Positions 34,249 through 43,642 of a stretch of DNA of 64,000 nucleotides are shown here, piece by piece (the stretch's first letter is position 1; each line of letters opens with the position of its first letter). A model generated the notes under the pieces. That model saw nothing but the letters and a program-made list of their open reading frames with translations, made no database searches and was not told where the DNA came from. The stretch lies in assembly GCA_029242545.1 (NCBI GenBank), contig JAQWTV010000085.1, positions 1 through 64,000 on the forward strand, written 5' to 3'. This stretch comes from Roseibacillus sp. GTDB taxonomy: Bacteria; Verrucomicrobiota; Verrucomicrobiia; Verrucomicrobiales; Akkermansiaceae. The position numbers and the translations under genes were made by a program.

Positions 34249-37038
34249 ATGCACTTTGATGCTCCAGAATGGTTCCTCTTGCTCGGGGCTTTTCTTCTTG
34301 CTGGGTGGTTCTGGCCTAACCTTCAGCTGTGGCGCCCCCTCAGGGCCTTTGCACTCCTGACCGCAACCATCCTTCTCTCGGACCCCCAGCTCGAAAAAGC
34401 AGAGGACAGCCTCGATCTCTGGGTTCTACTCGACCGCTCCGAATCTACCGAGGAACTGATCGACACAGGTCTTCCCGAATGGTGGGAGCTCCTAAGCAAG
34501 GCAAAGCCCTCCCGGAAAGATCAGCTCTTCTTTGTGGATTATGCCGCTGAAGTGCTCGAGCAGGGCCTCGGTGATTCTGCCGTTTTCACCGGAAACCGGA
34601 ACTTAACTCGCACTAACCTGGCCATCCAGAACGTCCTTGCGTTAGCCGATGACAATCGCCCAAACAGAATACTCGTCTTTACCGACGGCTATGCCACCGA
34701 GCCCCTTGTCGAGGCTGCTGCCAAACTCAAGGCGCGCGGGATCCCACTGGATTTTCGTCTCGTGCGTGAAGAAACCGATAACGACTTCCGTATCGCAAAG
34801 ATCCAGACTCCCATGCGTGTCCAAGCAATGGAGCCCTTTGTTCTGGGAATTACCATACGGGGATTCAGTGACGCCACGGTTCCCATGCAGATCATGCGGA
34901 ATGGCAGCGCAATCGCTGAGAACATCACGGTTACTCTTGAAGGCGGAGTGGGTAAGATCGAGTTCACAGACCGCCTTCCCGAAGTCGGATCCTACCGATA
35001 CACCGCCTCTATTACTCCCCCAGACGACTCTCACCCTGGAAATAACAAGGCCGAGCGCTGGATTGAAGTAACCGGGGGGCCACGGGTTCTCCTCGTTACC
35101 AAATATACTGATGACCCCCTCATCGAAGCTCTCTCTCAGCAGGGCTTCACTGTAGAAACAATCAGCAATCCTCTTCAACTCGATGTAGGGCAGTTATCGG
35201 GAACCCGTGCTCTTATCATCAACAATGTGCCCGCCTTTGAGATTCCGGGGGACTTTCTCGCCGCACTGGATTTCTTTGTGAATGAACAGGGCGGAGGGTT
35301 ACTCATGGCTGGAGGCAAACAGTCCTTTGGCTCGGGAGGATATTTTGAATCTTCGATCGACCAGCTTCTCCCAGTCTCAATGGAGCTGAAGAATGAGCAT
35401 CGTAAACTAGCGGTAGCCATGGCAATCGTCATGGATAGATCGGGGTCCATGGGCGCGTCCGTGGACCAAGGCGGGAAACAGTTGACCAAGATGCAGCTTG
35501 CTAACACTGGAGCGGCCAAGGCCATTGAGCTGCTTGGATCTCAGGACCAGATTTCCATTCATGCGGTTGATAGCGAAGCGCACAGCATCATCCGACTCAC
35601 TGAGATAGGAGATAAGAAGAACCAATGGATGAATGCAGCACGCAGGGTGGAGTCCCGAGGAGGAGGAATTTATGTCTACCGGGGCCTCAAGGCGGCTTGG
35701 GACGAGCTGAAGGAGACAGAACTTGGAACTCGCCACATCATTCTTTTCTCTGATGCTGCGGACTCTGAAGAGCCTGGAAACTACAAGCAGCTTCTGAAGG
35801 AAATTACTGATAATGGCGGGACCGTATCGGTGATTGGACTAGGGACGAGGTCCGACTCTGATGCCTCGCTGCTTGAAGATATTGCAACACGCGGAAACGG
35901 GCGCATGTTCTTCACCAATCGGCCCCTCGAAATACCAAAAATTTTCGCGCAGGAAACAGTCACCGTCGCCCGCTCATCTTTCATCAAGGATCCAGTAGAA
36001 ACACTCGCCACCGGACAATGGACAGAAATCTCGCCAAAGGCATTTGAGTTCCTACCGCAAGTTGACGGCTACAACCTGTCTTACGCCAAGAAACTGGCAA
36101 CCACTTCCCTCGTGGCTGCCGACGATTACCTCGGCCCCCTGATCGCGCACTGGAGACGGGGTATTGGCCGGTGTATGGCGGTCTCCTTTCCACTTGGCGG
36201 AGAGCACTCTGATCAAATCCGCTCCTGGAAGAACTATGGAAATTTCGTCCAGACAATCACCCGATGGCTCATGGGTTCGGAAACCCCACCCGGGCTTGGG
36301 CTCCGGCATCGACTCGAGGGGACACGACTTACGGTTGACCTCCTCTACGAGGGCGAGGACTGGAACCAGCGCCTGTCGGAAACTCCACCTCGAATTAAAC
36401 TGGTTGAAGGACAGGGTGGCGGGGATCCCTACGAGGTCGCCTGGAAGCGAGTGGCACCCGGCCATTTTTCAGTAACTCGCGATCTGGATGAAGGGCAGGT
36501 TATCCGAGGGGCTGTTCAGGCTGGATCTCACGCGCTGCCTTTCGGCCCAGTCGCAGTAGCCAACTCGGCAGAATGGTCCTTTGACCCTGAGCGTCTGTCC
36601 GAATTCAGGGAGGTAGCACGCCTGAGTGGTGGCCGAGAACTGGTCGATCTCTCCACCGCGTGGATCCGTCCACCTTCTACCGCCTCAACCACACTACGAG
36701 TTCCCCTCTTTCTGCTCTTACTGGCTGCCGTGTTATTTGATGCTCTCATCACCCGGATGGGCTGGCGAATTCCTATTCTCGTTCCCGCTGGAACAGCGAC
36801 CAGGAAAGCGCGGCGCCGGAAAAAGGCCGTCGCCCGCAAAAAAATAAGAGAGAAGAATCTCCTGGAGAATACCACCGCAGCGGAAGCGCAGCAGCAAACA
36901 TCGTCCAGTCCGGATTCAAAACCTGGTCCCGCCTTGACTACTCCACCGTCTGGTTCCGTGGAAACGCCCCCGACAACCGATGGGAAATGGAAAAGCGGTC
37001 GCTCATCACGATTTGACAGAGCCAAAAGAAGAAACTGA
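34249..37038 (+). CDS. Large VWA protein with glutamine-amidotransferase-like region
   Basis: A 929-residue protein. Two N-terminal hydrophobic segments (about 7-45) lead a first VWA-like strand (LWVLLDRSEST, about 58-69) and a beta-rich CARDB-like part (about 190-270). A GATase1-like segment follows ('ALIINNVPAFEIP...GGGLLMAGGKQSFGSGGY', about 305-370). A second VWA (about 390-570) has a complete MIDAS, AIVMDRSGSMGAS. A C-terminal helix (about 820-840) leads a Lys/Arg-rich tail of about 90 residues. This order (VWA, GATase-like, VWA) is typical of large VWA proteins in Planctomycetes and Verrucomicrobia. It is the last gene of the cluster. Confidence 0.9.
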   Translation: MHFDAPEWFLLLGAFLLAGWFWPNLQLWRPLRAFALLTATILLSDPQLEKAEDSLDLWVLLDRSESTEELIDTGLPEWWELLSKAKPSRKDQLFFVDYAAEVLEQGLGDSAVFTGNRNLTRTNLAIQNVLALADDNRPNRILVFTDGYATEPLVEAAAKLKARGIPLDFRLVREETDNDFRIAKIQTPMRVQAMEPFVLGITIRGFSDATVPMQIMRNGSAIAENITVTLEGGVGKIEFTDRLPEVGSYRYTASITPPDDSHPGNNKAERWIEVTGGPRVLLVTKYTDDPLIEALSQQGFTVETISNPLQLDVGQLSGTRALIINNVPAFEIPGDFLAALDFFVNEQGGGLLMAGGKQSFGSGGYFESSIDQLLPVSMELKNEHRKLAVAMAIVMDRSGSMGASVDQGGKQLTKMQLANTGAAKAIELLGSQDQISIHAVDSEAHSIIRLTEIGDKKNQWMNAARRVESRGGGIYVYRGLKAAWDELKETELGTRHIILFSDAADSEEPGNYKQLLKEITDNGGTVSVIGLGTRSDSDASLLEDIATRGNGRMFFTNRPLEIPKIFAQETVTVARSSFIKDPVETLATGQWTEISPKAFEFLPQVDGYNLSYAKKLATTSLVAADDYLGPLIAHWRRGIGRCMAVSFPLGGEHSDQIRSWKNYGNFVQTITRWLMGSETPPGLGLRHRLEGTRLTVDLLYEGEDWNQRLSETPPRIKLVEGQGGGDPYEVAWKRVAPGHFSVTRDLDEGQVIRGAVQAGSHALPFGPVAVANSAEWSFDPERLSEFREVARLSGGRELVDLSTAWIRPPSTASTTLRVPLFLLLLAAVLFDALITRMGWRIPILVPAGTATRKARRRKKAVARKKIREKNLLENTTAAEAQQQTSSSPDSKPGPALTTPPSGSVETPPTTDGKWKSGRSSRFDRAKRRN

Positions 37039-37066
37039 AAACTTCAAAGATGCCTGATTCTGATCC

Positions 37067-37927
37067 TTATAAACTCGAGGACCTCAGGCTCTCATCCACT
37101 TCGAAGCTCTGATTCATCGCCAGAGCTGGACTCTCTTCCCTGCTCGCTCCCACGATTTCCGCGGGAACACCGGCAACAGTGGTGTGAGGCGGGACATCCC
37201 CGAGCACTACGCTACCCGCGCCTATCTTCGCGCCCTGCCCGATTTCAACCGGGCCCAGAATCTTAGCTCCAGTCCCAATGAGAACACCGGAGCGCACAAT
37301 CGGGTGCCTAGCTCCTACCTCGTTACCAGTTCCTCCCAAGGTCACTTCGTGAAGGATGGAAACATTATCCTCTATGACAGCGGTTTCTCCCGCCACAAAA
37401 CTGGTAGCATGATCAAGAAGGATTCCAGAACCAATACTAGCTGCAGGATGGATATCCACACCAAAGACCTCACTTGCGAGGCTTTGAAGGTAGAGAGCCA
37501 TGGCACGACGAGAATCGTGCCACAGATGATTGGCAATTCGATAAGTCGTAACGGCAAAGAAGCCCTTGTAATACATCAGAGGCTCGAGGATCGAGTTGCA
37601 CGCCGGGTCTCTCTCCAGAATGGCCTCCAGGTCATCGCTGGCACTTTCAACCAGAGCTGGATTATCCTTGAGAAGACCAGCAAGCAGTGGGACCAGATTC
37701 TCAATTGGAGAGTCCTGCCGAGCCAGCTTACGCGCCAATCGTATTCCCAGAGCAGAGGACAGGCATTCCTGATCCAGAATAACCTCCTTGAGAAGGGCTA
37801 GTAGCCCAGGCTCTGCCGCGGCTATTTCCTCAGCACGGATACGCATATCTCTCCAGAGAAGTTCCACCCGCTGACTTGTCCCTTCCGGGGCATCTGCGGA
37901 TTGTGAACTGGTGCCGGTATCGGACAT
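37067..37927 (-). CDS. cysE: Serine O-acetyltransferase
   Basis: Acetylates serine with acetyl-CoA to O-acetylserine, the first committed step of cysteine synthesis. The 286 residues include an N-terminal alpha-helical domain (about 20-140) and a left-handed beta-helix (about 155-260). Hexapeptide turns are 'DIHPAASIGSGILLDHATSFVAGETAVIEDNVSILHEVTLGGTG' and 'GAKIGAGSVVLGDVPPHTTVAGVPAEIVG', with the catalytic His in LDHA and RHPIV. The start lies 17 bp from the divergent Rrf2-family gene, so both promoters must lie within or very near coding sequence. Confidence 0.95.
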   Translation of the reverse strand: MSDTGTSSQSADAPEGTSQRVELLWRDMRIRAEEIAAAEPGLLALLKEVILDQECLSSALGIRLARKLARQDSPIENLVPLLAGLLKDNPALVESASDDLEAILERDPACNSILEPLMYYKGFFAVTTYRIANHLWHDSRRAMALYLQSLASEVFGVDIHPAASIGSGILLDHATSFVAGETAVIEDNVSILHEVTLGGTGNEVGARHPIVRSGVLIGTGAKILGPVEIGQGAKIGAGSVVLGDVPPHTTVAGVPAEIVGASREESPALAMNQSFEVDESLRSSSL

Positions 37928-37944
37928 ATGTTTACGTTCTAACG

Positions 37945-38358
37945 GTGAAAGTTTCCCAGAAACTGGAGTATGCCTGTAGAGCTGCAGTCTGCCTTGCGAG
38001 ACATTACGATGGAGCCACGGTGGTAAAGCTCGAGGACATTGCCCAGCAGGAAGATATTTCTCCTAGCTTTCTGGTGCAGATTCTCAACGAGCTGAAACGA
38101 TTCGGGCTGGTTGACAGTAAAAGAGGCAAGGCGGGGGGGTATTTGTTATCCCACCCACCGTCCAAGGTCTCTCTCCGCGAAGTGGTCCAAGCTGCAGAGC
38201 CGGGACTTCTCGCCACCCCGGACAATAGCTCAGGAGCATCCGGTCCAGCCGTCAATGACATTTGGCATGGACTGTCCAAGATCGTGCATGAACGATTGGG
38301 GAGTATCACCTTGGAATCGATGGCCTCGGAGGCCGGAGAGCCAATGTATTTCATCTGA
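37945..38358 (+). CDS. Rrf2-family transcriptional regulator
   Basis: A 137-residue winged-helix regulator. 'VSQKLEYACRAAVCLARHYDGATVVKLEDIAQQEDISPSFLVQILNELKRFGLVDSKRGKAGGYLLS' is the Rrf2 DNA-binding domain. The start is GTG 37945, since the family begins 'MK.S.K..YA'. The C-terminal part lacks the three clustered Cys of IscR or NsrR, so it is unlikely to hold a Fe-S cluster and is closer to the CymR type, which senses cysteine status with CysK. Its place between cysE and cysK supports a sulfur-assimilation role. Its stop is separated from the cysK stop by 3 bp. Confidence 0.9.
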   Translation: MKVSQKLEYACRAAVCLARHYDGATVVKLEDIAQQEDISPSFLVQILNELKRFGLVDSKRGKAGGYLLSHPPSKVSLREVVQAAEPGLLATPDNSSGASGPAVNDIWHGLSKIVHERLGSITLESMASEAGEPMYFI

Positions 38359-38361
38359 TCC

Positions 38362-39324
38362 CTATATTTCTGATACCGGCAAAGCCGCCACCTCTTCTCT
38401 CACACTTTCCGCCAGTGGAGTGCTGAGATAGCGTTCGGTAGTACTGGCAGCAATCACGACTACTCGCTTCCCCGCCATTTCGTCGCGCTTCGCGATCTGC
38501 AGGGCGGCATGAACCGTCGCGCCACTCGAAATCCCAGCTGGAAATCCTTCCAGAAGGCAGAGCTGTTGAGCGGTCTCGAAGGCGTCTTCATTGGAGACCT
38601 GAGCAACCTCATCAACGATATCGGTGTTGAGGTTTCCGGGAACAAATCCGGCCCCGATTCCCTGAATCTTATGTGGTCCCGGGGCACCTCCGGAAAGCAC
38701 CGGACTGGCGGAGGGCTCAACCGCAACTGTATGTAAATCTCGCCGCGACTTGATCACCTCAGAGACTCCCGTAATTGTTCCTCCAGTTCCAACGCCGGAT
38801 ACGAACACATCAAGGTCGCCCCCAGTGTCCTTCCATATTTCTTCAGCGGTGGTTTTCCGGTGTGCCTCCGGGTTCGCAGGATTGTCGAACTGCCCGGGGC
38901 CAAAGGCCTCCGGGTCTCCCTCAAGAAGTTGCTTTGATTTCGCGATCGCACCTCCCATCCCCTTGGGCCCCGGGGTGAGAACGATCTCCGCTCCCAGCAT
39001 TTTCAGCAGCACCCGACGTTCAATCGACATCGTCTCGGGCATGGTCAGAATACACCGATAGCCCTTCGACCTTGCCACGAACGCCAGAGCGATCCCGGTA
39101 TTTCCCGAGGTTGGTTCGATAATTGTACCCCCGGGCCTGAGGAGACCCTGAGCCTCCGCTGTCTCGATCATGGACTTTCCTATCCGGTCCTTGATACTCA
39201 GAAGCGGATTATACCCTTCCGATTTCACAATTACCTCGGCCTTACACCCGTCGGTAATATTATTTAGTTTCACCATCGGGGTATTCCCCACCATATCGAC
39301 CATGCTGCCCGAAATTGCGTTCAT
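38362..39324 (-). CDS. cysK: Cysteine synthase A (O-acetylserine sulfhydrylase)
   Basis: A 320-residue PLP enzyme making cysteine from O-acetylserine and sulfide. The PLP Lys is in NPLLSIKDRIG (about 38-48), with 'IEPTSGNTGIALAF' (about 69-82) as the substrate-binding loop. 'FVSGVGTGGTITGVSEVIKS' binds the phosphate, and 'GISSGATVHAAL' carries the conserved Ser. It is the last gene of cysJ-cysI-cysH-cysK, separated from cysH by 65 bp. It is convergent with the Rrf2 gene. In species with CymR, CysK also acts as its co-repressor; this may apply here. Confidence 0.96.
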   Translation of the reverse strand: MNAISGSMVDMVGNTPMVKLNNITDGCKAEVIVKSEGYNPLLSIKDRIGKSMIETAEAQGLLRPGGTIIEPTSGNTGIALAFVARSKGYRCILTMPETMSIERRVLLKMLGAEIVLTPGPKGMGGAIAKSKQLLEGDPEAFGPGQFDNPANPEAHRKTTAEEIWKDTGGDLDVFVSGVGTGGTITGVSEVIKSRRDLHTVAVEPSASPVLSGGAPGPHKIQGIGAGFVPGNLNTDIVDEVAQVSNEDAFETAQQLCLLEGFPAGISSGATVHAALQIAKRDEMAGKRVVVIAASTTERYLSTPLAESVREEVAALPVSEI

Positions 39325-39389
39325 TATTTTACTGGTTTTAGTTTGTATGGACGCGAGACCTACCTTTCAAGTTGGCCCGCTTCAATGAA

Positions 39390-40127
39390 TTATATCTGAA
39401 AATCCTGCTGACCTGATTCGAGATGCAGGCCGCATTCATACCTTTCGCCTTTGAACCGTGTTGCCTCCTGCGAGCTCGAACTCCCGGGACTGGTTGAATG
39501 CCAGTCTCCCATCGTGACATACCCGGCCGCGGCAAGAGGATGTCGCGGAAGATCATGATCATCGATAAAGCGCTCAACTTTCTCACTATTCCAATCGATA
39601 ATCGGATACACCTTGAGAGTTCTTGCCTGCCGCTCGGCCATGTCACGTTGGGAACGCCCTCTTGACTGCTGATGCCTGAGACCGCTGATCCATGCATCGG
39701 CACCCAGATCCTGCAGAGCCCGGTTCATGGGCTCCACCTTGTGCACCCGGGCATAATTGTTCAGATCCGTCCCCCCATTCTCCCACTGTTTTCCATGAAG
39801 AGCCTCCTGACGGGCCGCTGTCACACGTGGGGAGTAGACATGAGCGCTGAAATCCAGCTCCTTCTCCAAAAGGGAAGCATAGCGGTAGGTCTCAGGGAAA
39901 AGATATCCAGTATCTATGAAGACCACCGGGATACGAGGCGCATGCTCTCGGAGCAGCTTTAACATCACCGCAGACTGTAAGCCGAAACTCGTGGTGGCTA
40001 CAATCCGGCCCGTAAACCTCTCAGCAAGAAACTCGACCCGCTCCCCGGCTTCCAGAGAACGAAGCTGCGTGTTCAGAACACTCAGATCATCCTCAGTTCC
40101 TATTTCTGATTGTTTTTCAGCTCTCAT
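39390..40127 (-). CDS. cysH: Phosphoadenylyl-sulfate reductase, PAPS type
   Basis: A 245-residue thioredoxin-dependent enzyme reducing activated sulfate to sulfite. The PP-loop-like motif is 'TTSFGLQSAVMLKLL' (about 44-58), followed by 'VVFIDTGYLFPETY'. The catalytic Cys is in ERYECGLH near the C-terminus. The CC...CxxC cysteines binding a 4Fe-4S cluster in APS reductases are missing, so PAPS specificity is likely. A GAGG Shine-Dalgarno precedes the ATG. It is 15 bp from cysI. No sulfate adenylyltransferase or APS kinase gene is in the window. Confidence 0.95.
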   Translation of the reverse strand: MRAEKQSEIGTEDDLSVLNTQLRSLEAGERVEFLAERFTGRIVATTSFGLQSAVMLKLLREHAPRIPVVFIDTGYLFPETYRYASLLEKELDFSAHVYSPRVTAARQEALHGKQWENGGTDLNNYARVHKVEPMNRALQDLGADAWISGLRHQQSRGRSQRDMAERQARTLKVYPIIDWNSEKVERFIDDHDLPRHPLAAAGYVTMGDWHSTSPGSSSSQEATRFKGERYECGLHLESGQQDFQI

Positions 40128-40142
40128 GATCCTCTAGCAGTC

Positions 40143-41861
40143 TCATTCCTCCTCACTGGCGACATCCTGATGAAAATCCAACCCGTTGGACGTCGCTTTT
40201 ACGTAGGCTTTCCTAATGACGAAGTCTCCAAAGCTCTCTTTTGCCTCACGGCTCCCCGCATAGTCCCTGATGATCGGCTCGAGGAGACTTCTGATGTCCT
40301 CGCTCTTAACGCTGGCGCGGTAAAGCTTACTAAGCCTCTGTCCGGAGAACCCTCCGCCAAGGTAGACGTTATATTTACCTGGGGCCCGACCCACAAAGGC
40401 TATTTCCGCGATATAAGGCCTCGCGCAGCCGTTAGGACAACCAGTCATACGAATGGTTATCGCGTCATGCCTCAGGCCACATTCCTCAATCACCTCTTCC
40501 AGTTCGGTTACAACATCGGGCAGATGTCGCTCAGCCTCTGCTAAAGCAAGACCACAAGTTGGAAGGGCGACACAGGCTAACGAGTGTAGTCGTAATCCCG
40601 TATGCTGCTTGTGGGTATCAAGCCCGTATTCATCGATCAATTGCTTCACCGCTGGACGCTGGTCTCTGGAAATCTTCGCCACGACAAGGTTCTGGTTTCC
40701 CGTCAGACGGAATTCGCCGTCGAGCATTCTGGCTATTGCGAGAAATCCACTTCGCCAGCGGGCCTCGTCCGTATCGCAGACCCGCCCCCCGGGAACGTAA
40801 AACGTATAGTTAGCAGTACCATCCCCGTTCTCCGACCACCCATAACGGTCCCCATTCTCAGTAAACTCATAGGGGCGTTCCTCCTCTAGCGTGTAACCCA
40901 GTCGCTCCTCTACAAGTGCGCTGAACCCATCGACTCCGTGATCGTCGACAGTATATTTCAGCCGGGCATGCTTTCGCTCGTGGCGGTCCCCATGGTCCCG
41001 TTGCACCAGCACAATTTTTTCTGCAACATCCACGACCTTATCGGCCGCCACAAATCCGATCACATCCGCTACCCTGGGATAGGTTTCTTCCTGGCCGTGA
41101 GTCATGCCCATCCCCCCCCCTACAGCCACATTGAAGCCTTCGAGGCCCTTCTTTCCTGTAATCGCGATGAAAGAGAGGTCATTGGCATATACGTCAACGT
41201 CATTATTGGGCGGCACCGCCACCGCGATCTTAAATTTGCGGGGCAGATAGTGCTTCCCGTAGATCGGCTCTTCCTGCCGTATGCTTGATTCTACCTTTTC
41301 TCCATCGAGCCATATCTCGTGATAGGCCCCAGTAGCAGGGGTTAGGTGATCACTGAGGTCCTTTGATACCTGCAGTATTTCGGCATGAAGCGCAGAGGCA
41401 TCAGGATTCGCGTTACACATCACATTGCGGTTTACGTCACCACAGGCTGCGATGGTATCCAGCGCGGTTTCATTGATTTCCCGGATCGTTCTTTTCAGAT
41501 TACTCTTTATGATTCCGTGAAGTTGATAGGCCTGCCGCGTTGTAAGTTTGATTGTGTCGTTAGCATACTCCGTAGCCATTCGGTCGACTTCAATCCATTG
41601 CTCTGGAGTAGACACTCCTCCGGGAACCCGGATTCGGATCATGAAGGAAAATGCCTTTTCCAGTTTGTGCATTCGCCGGGCTGACCGAGCATCTCGGTCA
41701 TCCTGCTGATAAGAGCCGTGAAACTTGAGTAACTGTTGATCGTCAGCAGAGATGCCCCCGGTCGAAAGATCCGAGAGTCCCTCTGCGATCGTTCCTCTTA
41801 GATAATCGCTACGGTCCTTGATACCCTCATTTGCCGCCAGTTTACGCTCTGCTGTGCTCAT
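40143..41861 (-). CDS. cysI: Sulfite reductase haemoprotein beta subunit
   Basis: Six-electron reduction of sulfite to sulfide with the CysJ flavoprotein. The 572 residues are nearly the same length as E. coli CysI (570). ATG 41861 starts 'MSTAERKLAANEGIKDRSDYLRG'; sequence further upstream in frame overlaps cysJ. Siroheme and 4Fe-4S ligands are the four Cys in ACVALPTCGLA (about 430-440) and MTGCPNGCARPY (about 475-486). Substrate-binding 'RLTTRQAYQLHGI' and 'CGDVNRNVMC' are conserved. Coupled to cysJ by a 17-bp gap. Confidence 0.96.
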   Translation of the reverse strand: MSTAERKLAANEGIKDRSDYLRGTIAEGLSDLSTGGISADDQQLLKFHGSYQQDDRDARSARRMHKLEKAFSFMIRIRVPGGVSTPEQWIEVDRMATEYANDTIKLTTRQAYQLHGIIKSNLKRTIREINETALDTIAACGDVNRNVMCNANPDASALHAEILQVSKDLSDHLTPATGAYHEIWLDGEKVESSIRQEEPIYGKHYLPRKFKIAVAVPPNNDVDVYANDLSFIAITGKKGLEGFNVAVGGGMGMTHGQEETYPRVADVIGFVAADKVVDVAEKIVLVQRDHGDRHERKHARLKYTVDDHGVDGFSALVEERLGYTLEEERPYEFTENGDRYGWSENGDGTANYTFYVPGGRVCDTDEARWRSGFLAIARMLDGEFRLTGNQNLVVAKISRDQRPAVKQLIDEYGLDTHKQHTGLRLHSLACVALPTCGLALAEAERHLPDVVTELEEVIEECGLRHDAITIRMTGCPNGCARPYIAEIAFVGRAPGKYNVYLGGGFSGQRLSKLYRASVKSEDIRSLLEPIIRDYAGSREAKESFGDFVIRKAYVKATSNGLDFHQDVASEEE

Positions 41862-41878
41862 TTGCCTGAAATGTGAAA

Positions 41879-43639
41879 TTAGTAAACGTCTCGTTGATAT
41901 CGTCCGTTGCTTTTCAGCTCCCCAAGATAGGTGTCCGCTGCCTCGGGAGTCCGGCCTCCCCATGATTGCACCACATCCAAAAGTGCCGCGTGGACGTCCG
42001 GAGCCATCCGGGAGGCATCACCGCAGACATAGAAGTGAGCTCCCTTTTCTAACCATTCCCATATCTCCTGACCCTTTTCCCGAATCCGGTCCTGCACGTA
42101 TATTTTTTCCGGCTGATCCCGGGAAAACGCCACATCAAGTCGAGTCAGCGCCCCGGACTTGAGATGATCCTGCCACTCAAGCTGGTAAAGAAAGTCATAG
42201 GTAAAGCGCTGGTCACCAAATATCAGCCAACTGGGACCACTTCCCTCCCTCGTAGACCGGTCCTCGACAAAAGCCCGGAAAGGGGCAACCCCTGTTCCCG
42301 GTCCAACCATAATGATGGGCAGGGCGTCATTCTCGGGAAGCCGGAATCGCTTATTGGGAGAGACAAAAACGGGCACAGTATCCCCCTCTACGACCAAATC
42401 AGCAAGACAGGTTGAGGCTACTCCCTTTCTCGAAAAGCCATGCCCCTCATAGCGCACTGCCGCCACTGTCAGGTGGACTTCTCCATCATGTTCCCGCGGA
42501 CTGGAGGAAATCGAGTAAAGTCGCGCTGGCAACATCCTCAGAATATCAATCAACTCCTGAGCCTCTGTCTTCGGCGCCGGAAAATCTCGAAGCAGGTCAA
42601 CAATCTGACGCCCCCAACTCCAATCCTTGAACAGCTTACGACTCTCGTCACCAAGAAGGGTTTCCAGCTGCTTGGATCCGCTATGAGTCTGCCAAGCAGA
42701 TGCTACCTTTCTCGACAGGGCCGTGATGTCGTAATCCTCCCGAAGAGCCTCTCGCAAGGCCTTGTCATCCGAGGAACGCGTCCTCACAATCTCATCCCCA
42801 GTCAGGCCGACTGCCCCAAGGAGAGAATCAACCACGTCATCGGCATTGGTTGGAATAACCGCCAGCGAATCTCCAACCTCATAATTGAGCCCTGATCCCT
42901 CGAGACTGAGTTCGAAGTGCCAAGTCTCTTTTGCAGAGCCGGATGCATTCAAGAGCACCTTGTCGAGAAGCCGTGCTGGGAAGGGATTTTTCTTCCCATA
43001 TTTCGTGGTAGTGGCTGCCACCGGAGAGCTCACCAGCGTCGACACATTGATTGCCGATCCTCCGAGCTCTTCCAGAGCCCTCTCGACCCACTCCTCATAA
43101 GACTCCTCAAAGTCTACGTCACAATCCACCCGGGAGGTCACCCTTTTCGCCCCAAGCTTATCCAGCTGTTGGTCCACATCCTTGCCGACCTTGCAGAAAT
43201 GCTCGTAACTGGTGTCACCGAGAGCGCAGACGGAGTATCTAACCCCACTGAGGTCAGTTTCCCCTGACATTAGAGCACTATGAAATCCCTCCGCACTCTC
43301 CGGGGGATCACCCTCACCCCAGGTGCTGACCACTACGAGCAGACTTTCCGCCCGCGCCAGATCTTCCAGGCCAGACTCGCTCATATTCTTCAGCGTAGTC
43401 TTAAAGCCCTTACGCTTCGCGAGCTTCGCGCTGCGGGCAGCAAGTTCTTCCGAGTTACCAGATTCTGTGCCATAGAGTACGAGCAGGTTTCCCGGGCCAC
43501 CAGGCTGTGCGGCATGGCCGCCAGCATCGAGGAGCCTCCCCAGCCATGCACGCTGCTCGGCGCTACATCCCCTCAGAAATTTTGAGAGAATCTCACGCTG
43601 CCCCTTCTCAAAAGGCGCATCACCAGGAAGATTAAACAT
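41879..43639 (-). CDS. cysJ: Sulfite reductase flavoprotein alpha subunit
   Basis: A 586-residue diflavin reductase passing electrons from NADPH to CysI. The flavodoxin domain (about 50-190) has 'LLVLYGTESGNSEELAARSAKLA' for FMN binding and 'STWGEGDPPE'. The FAD-binding part (about 220-430) has 'RLYSISSSP'. The NADPH part (about 440-586) has 'IIMVGPGTGVAPFRAFVEDR', 'FGDQRFTYDFLYQLEW' and the C-terminal 'RYQRDVY' that packs on the flavin. It is the first gene of the cysJIHK operon. The ATG has no strong Shine-Dalgarno; a perfect palindrome lies 4 bp upstream. Confidence 0.96.
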   Translation of the reverse strand: MFNLPGDAPFEKGQREILSKFLRGCSAEQRAWLGRLLDAGGHAAQPGGPGNLLVLYGTESGNSEELAARSAKLAKRKGFKTTLKNMSESGLEDLARAESLLVVVSTWGEGDPPESAEGFHSALMSGETDLSGVRYSVCALGDTSYEHFCKVGKDVDQQLDKLGAKRVTSRVDCDVDFEESYEEWVERALEELGGSAINVSTLVSSPVAATTTKYGKKNPFPARLLDKVLLNASGSAKETWHFELSLEGSGLNYEVGDSLAVIPTNADDVVDSLLGAVGLTGDEIVRTRSSDDKALREALREDYDITALSRKVASAWQTHSGSKQLETLLGDESRKLFKDWSWGRQIVDLLRDFPAPKTEAQELIDILRMLPARLYSISSSPREHDGEVHLTVAAVRYEGHGFSRKGVASTCLADLVVEGDTVPVFVSPNKRFRLPENDALPIIMVGPGTGVAPFRAFVEDRSTREGSGPSWLIFGDQRFTYDFLYQLEWQDHLKSGALTRLDVAFSRDQPEKIYVQDRIREKGQEIWEWLEKGAHFYVCGDASRMAPDVHAALLDVVQSWGGRTPEAADTYLGELKSNGRYQRDVY

Positions 43640-43642
43640 TAG

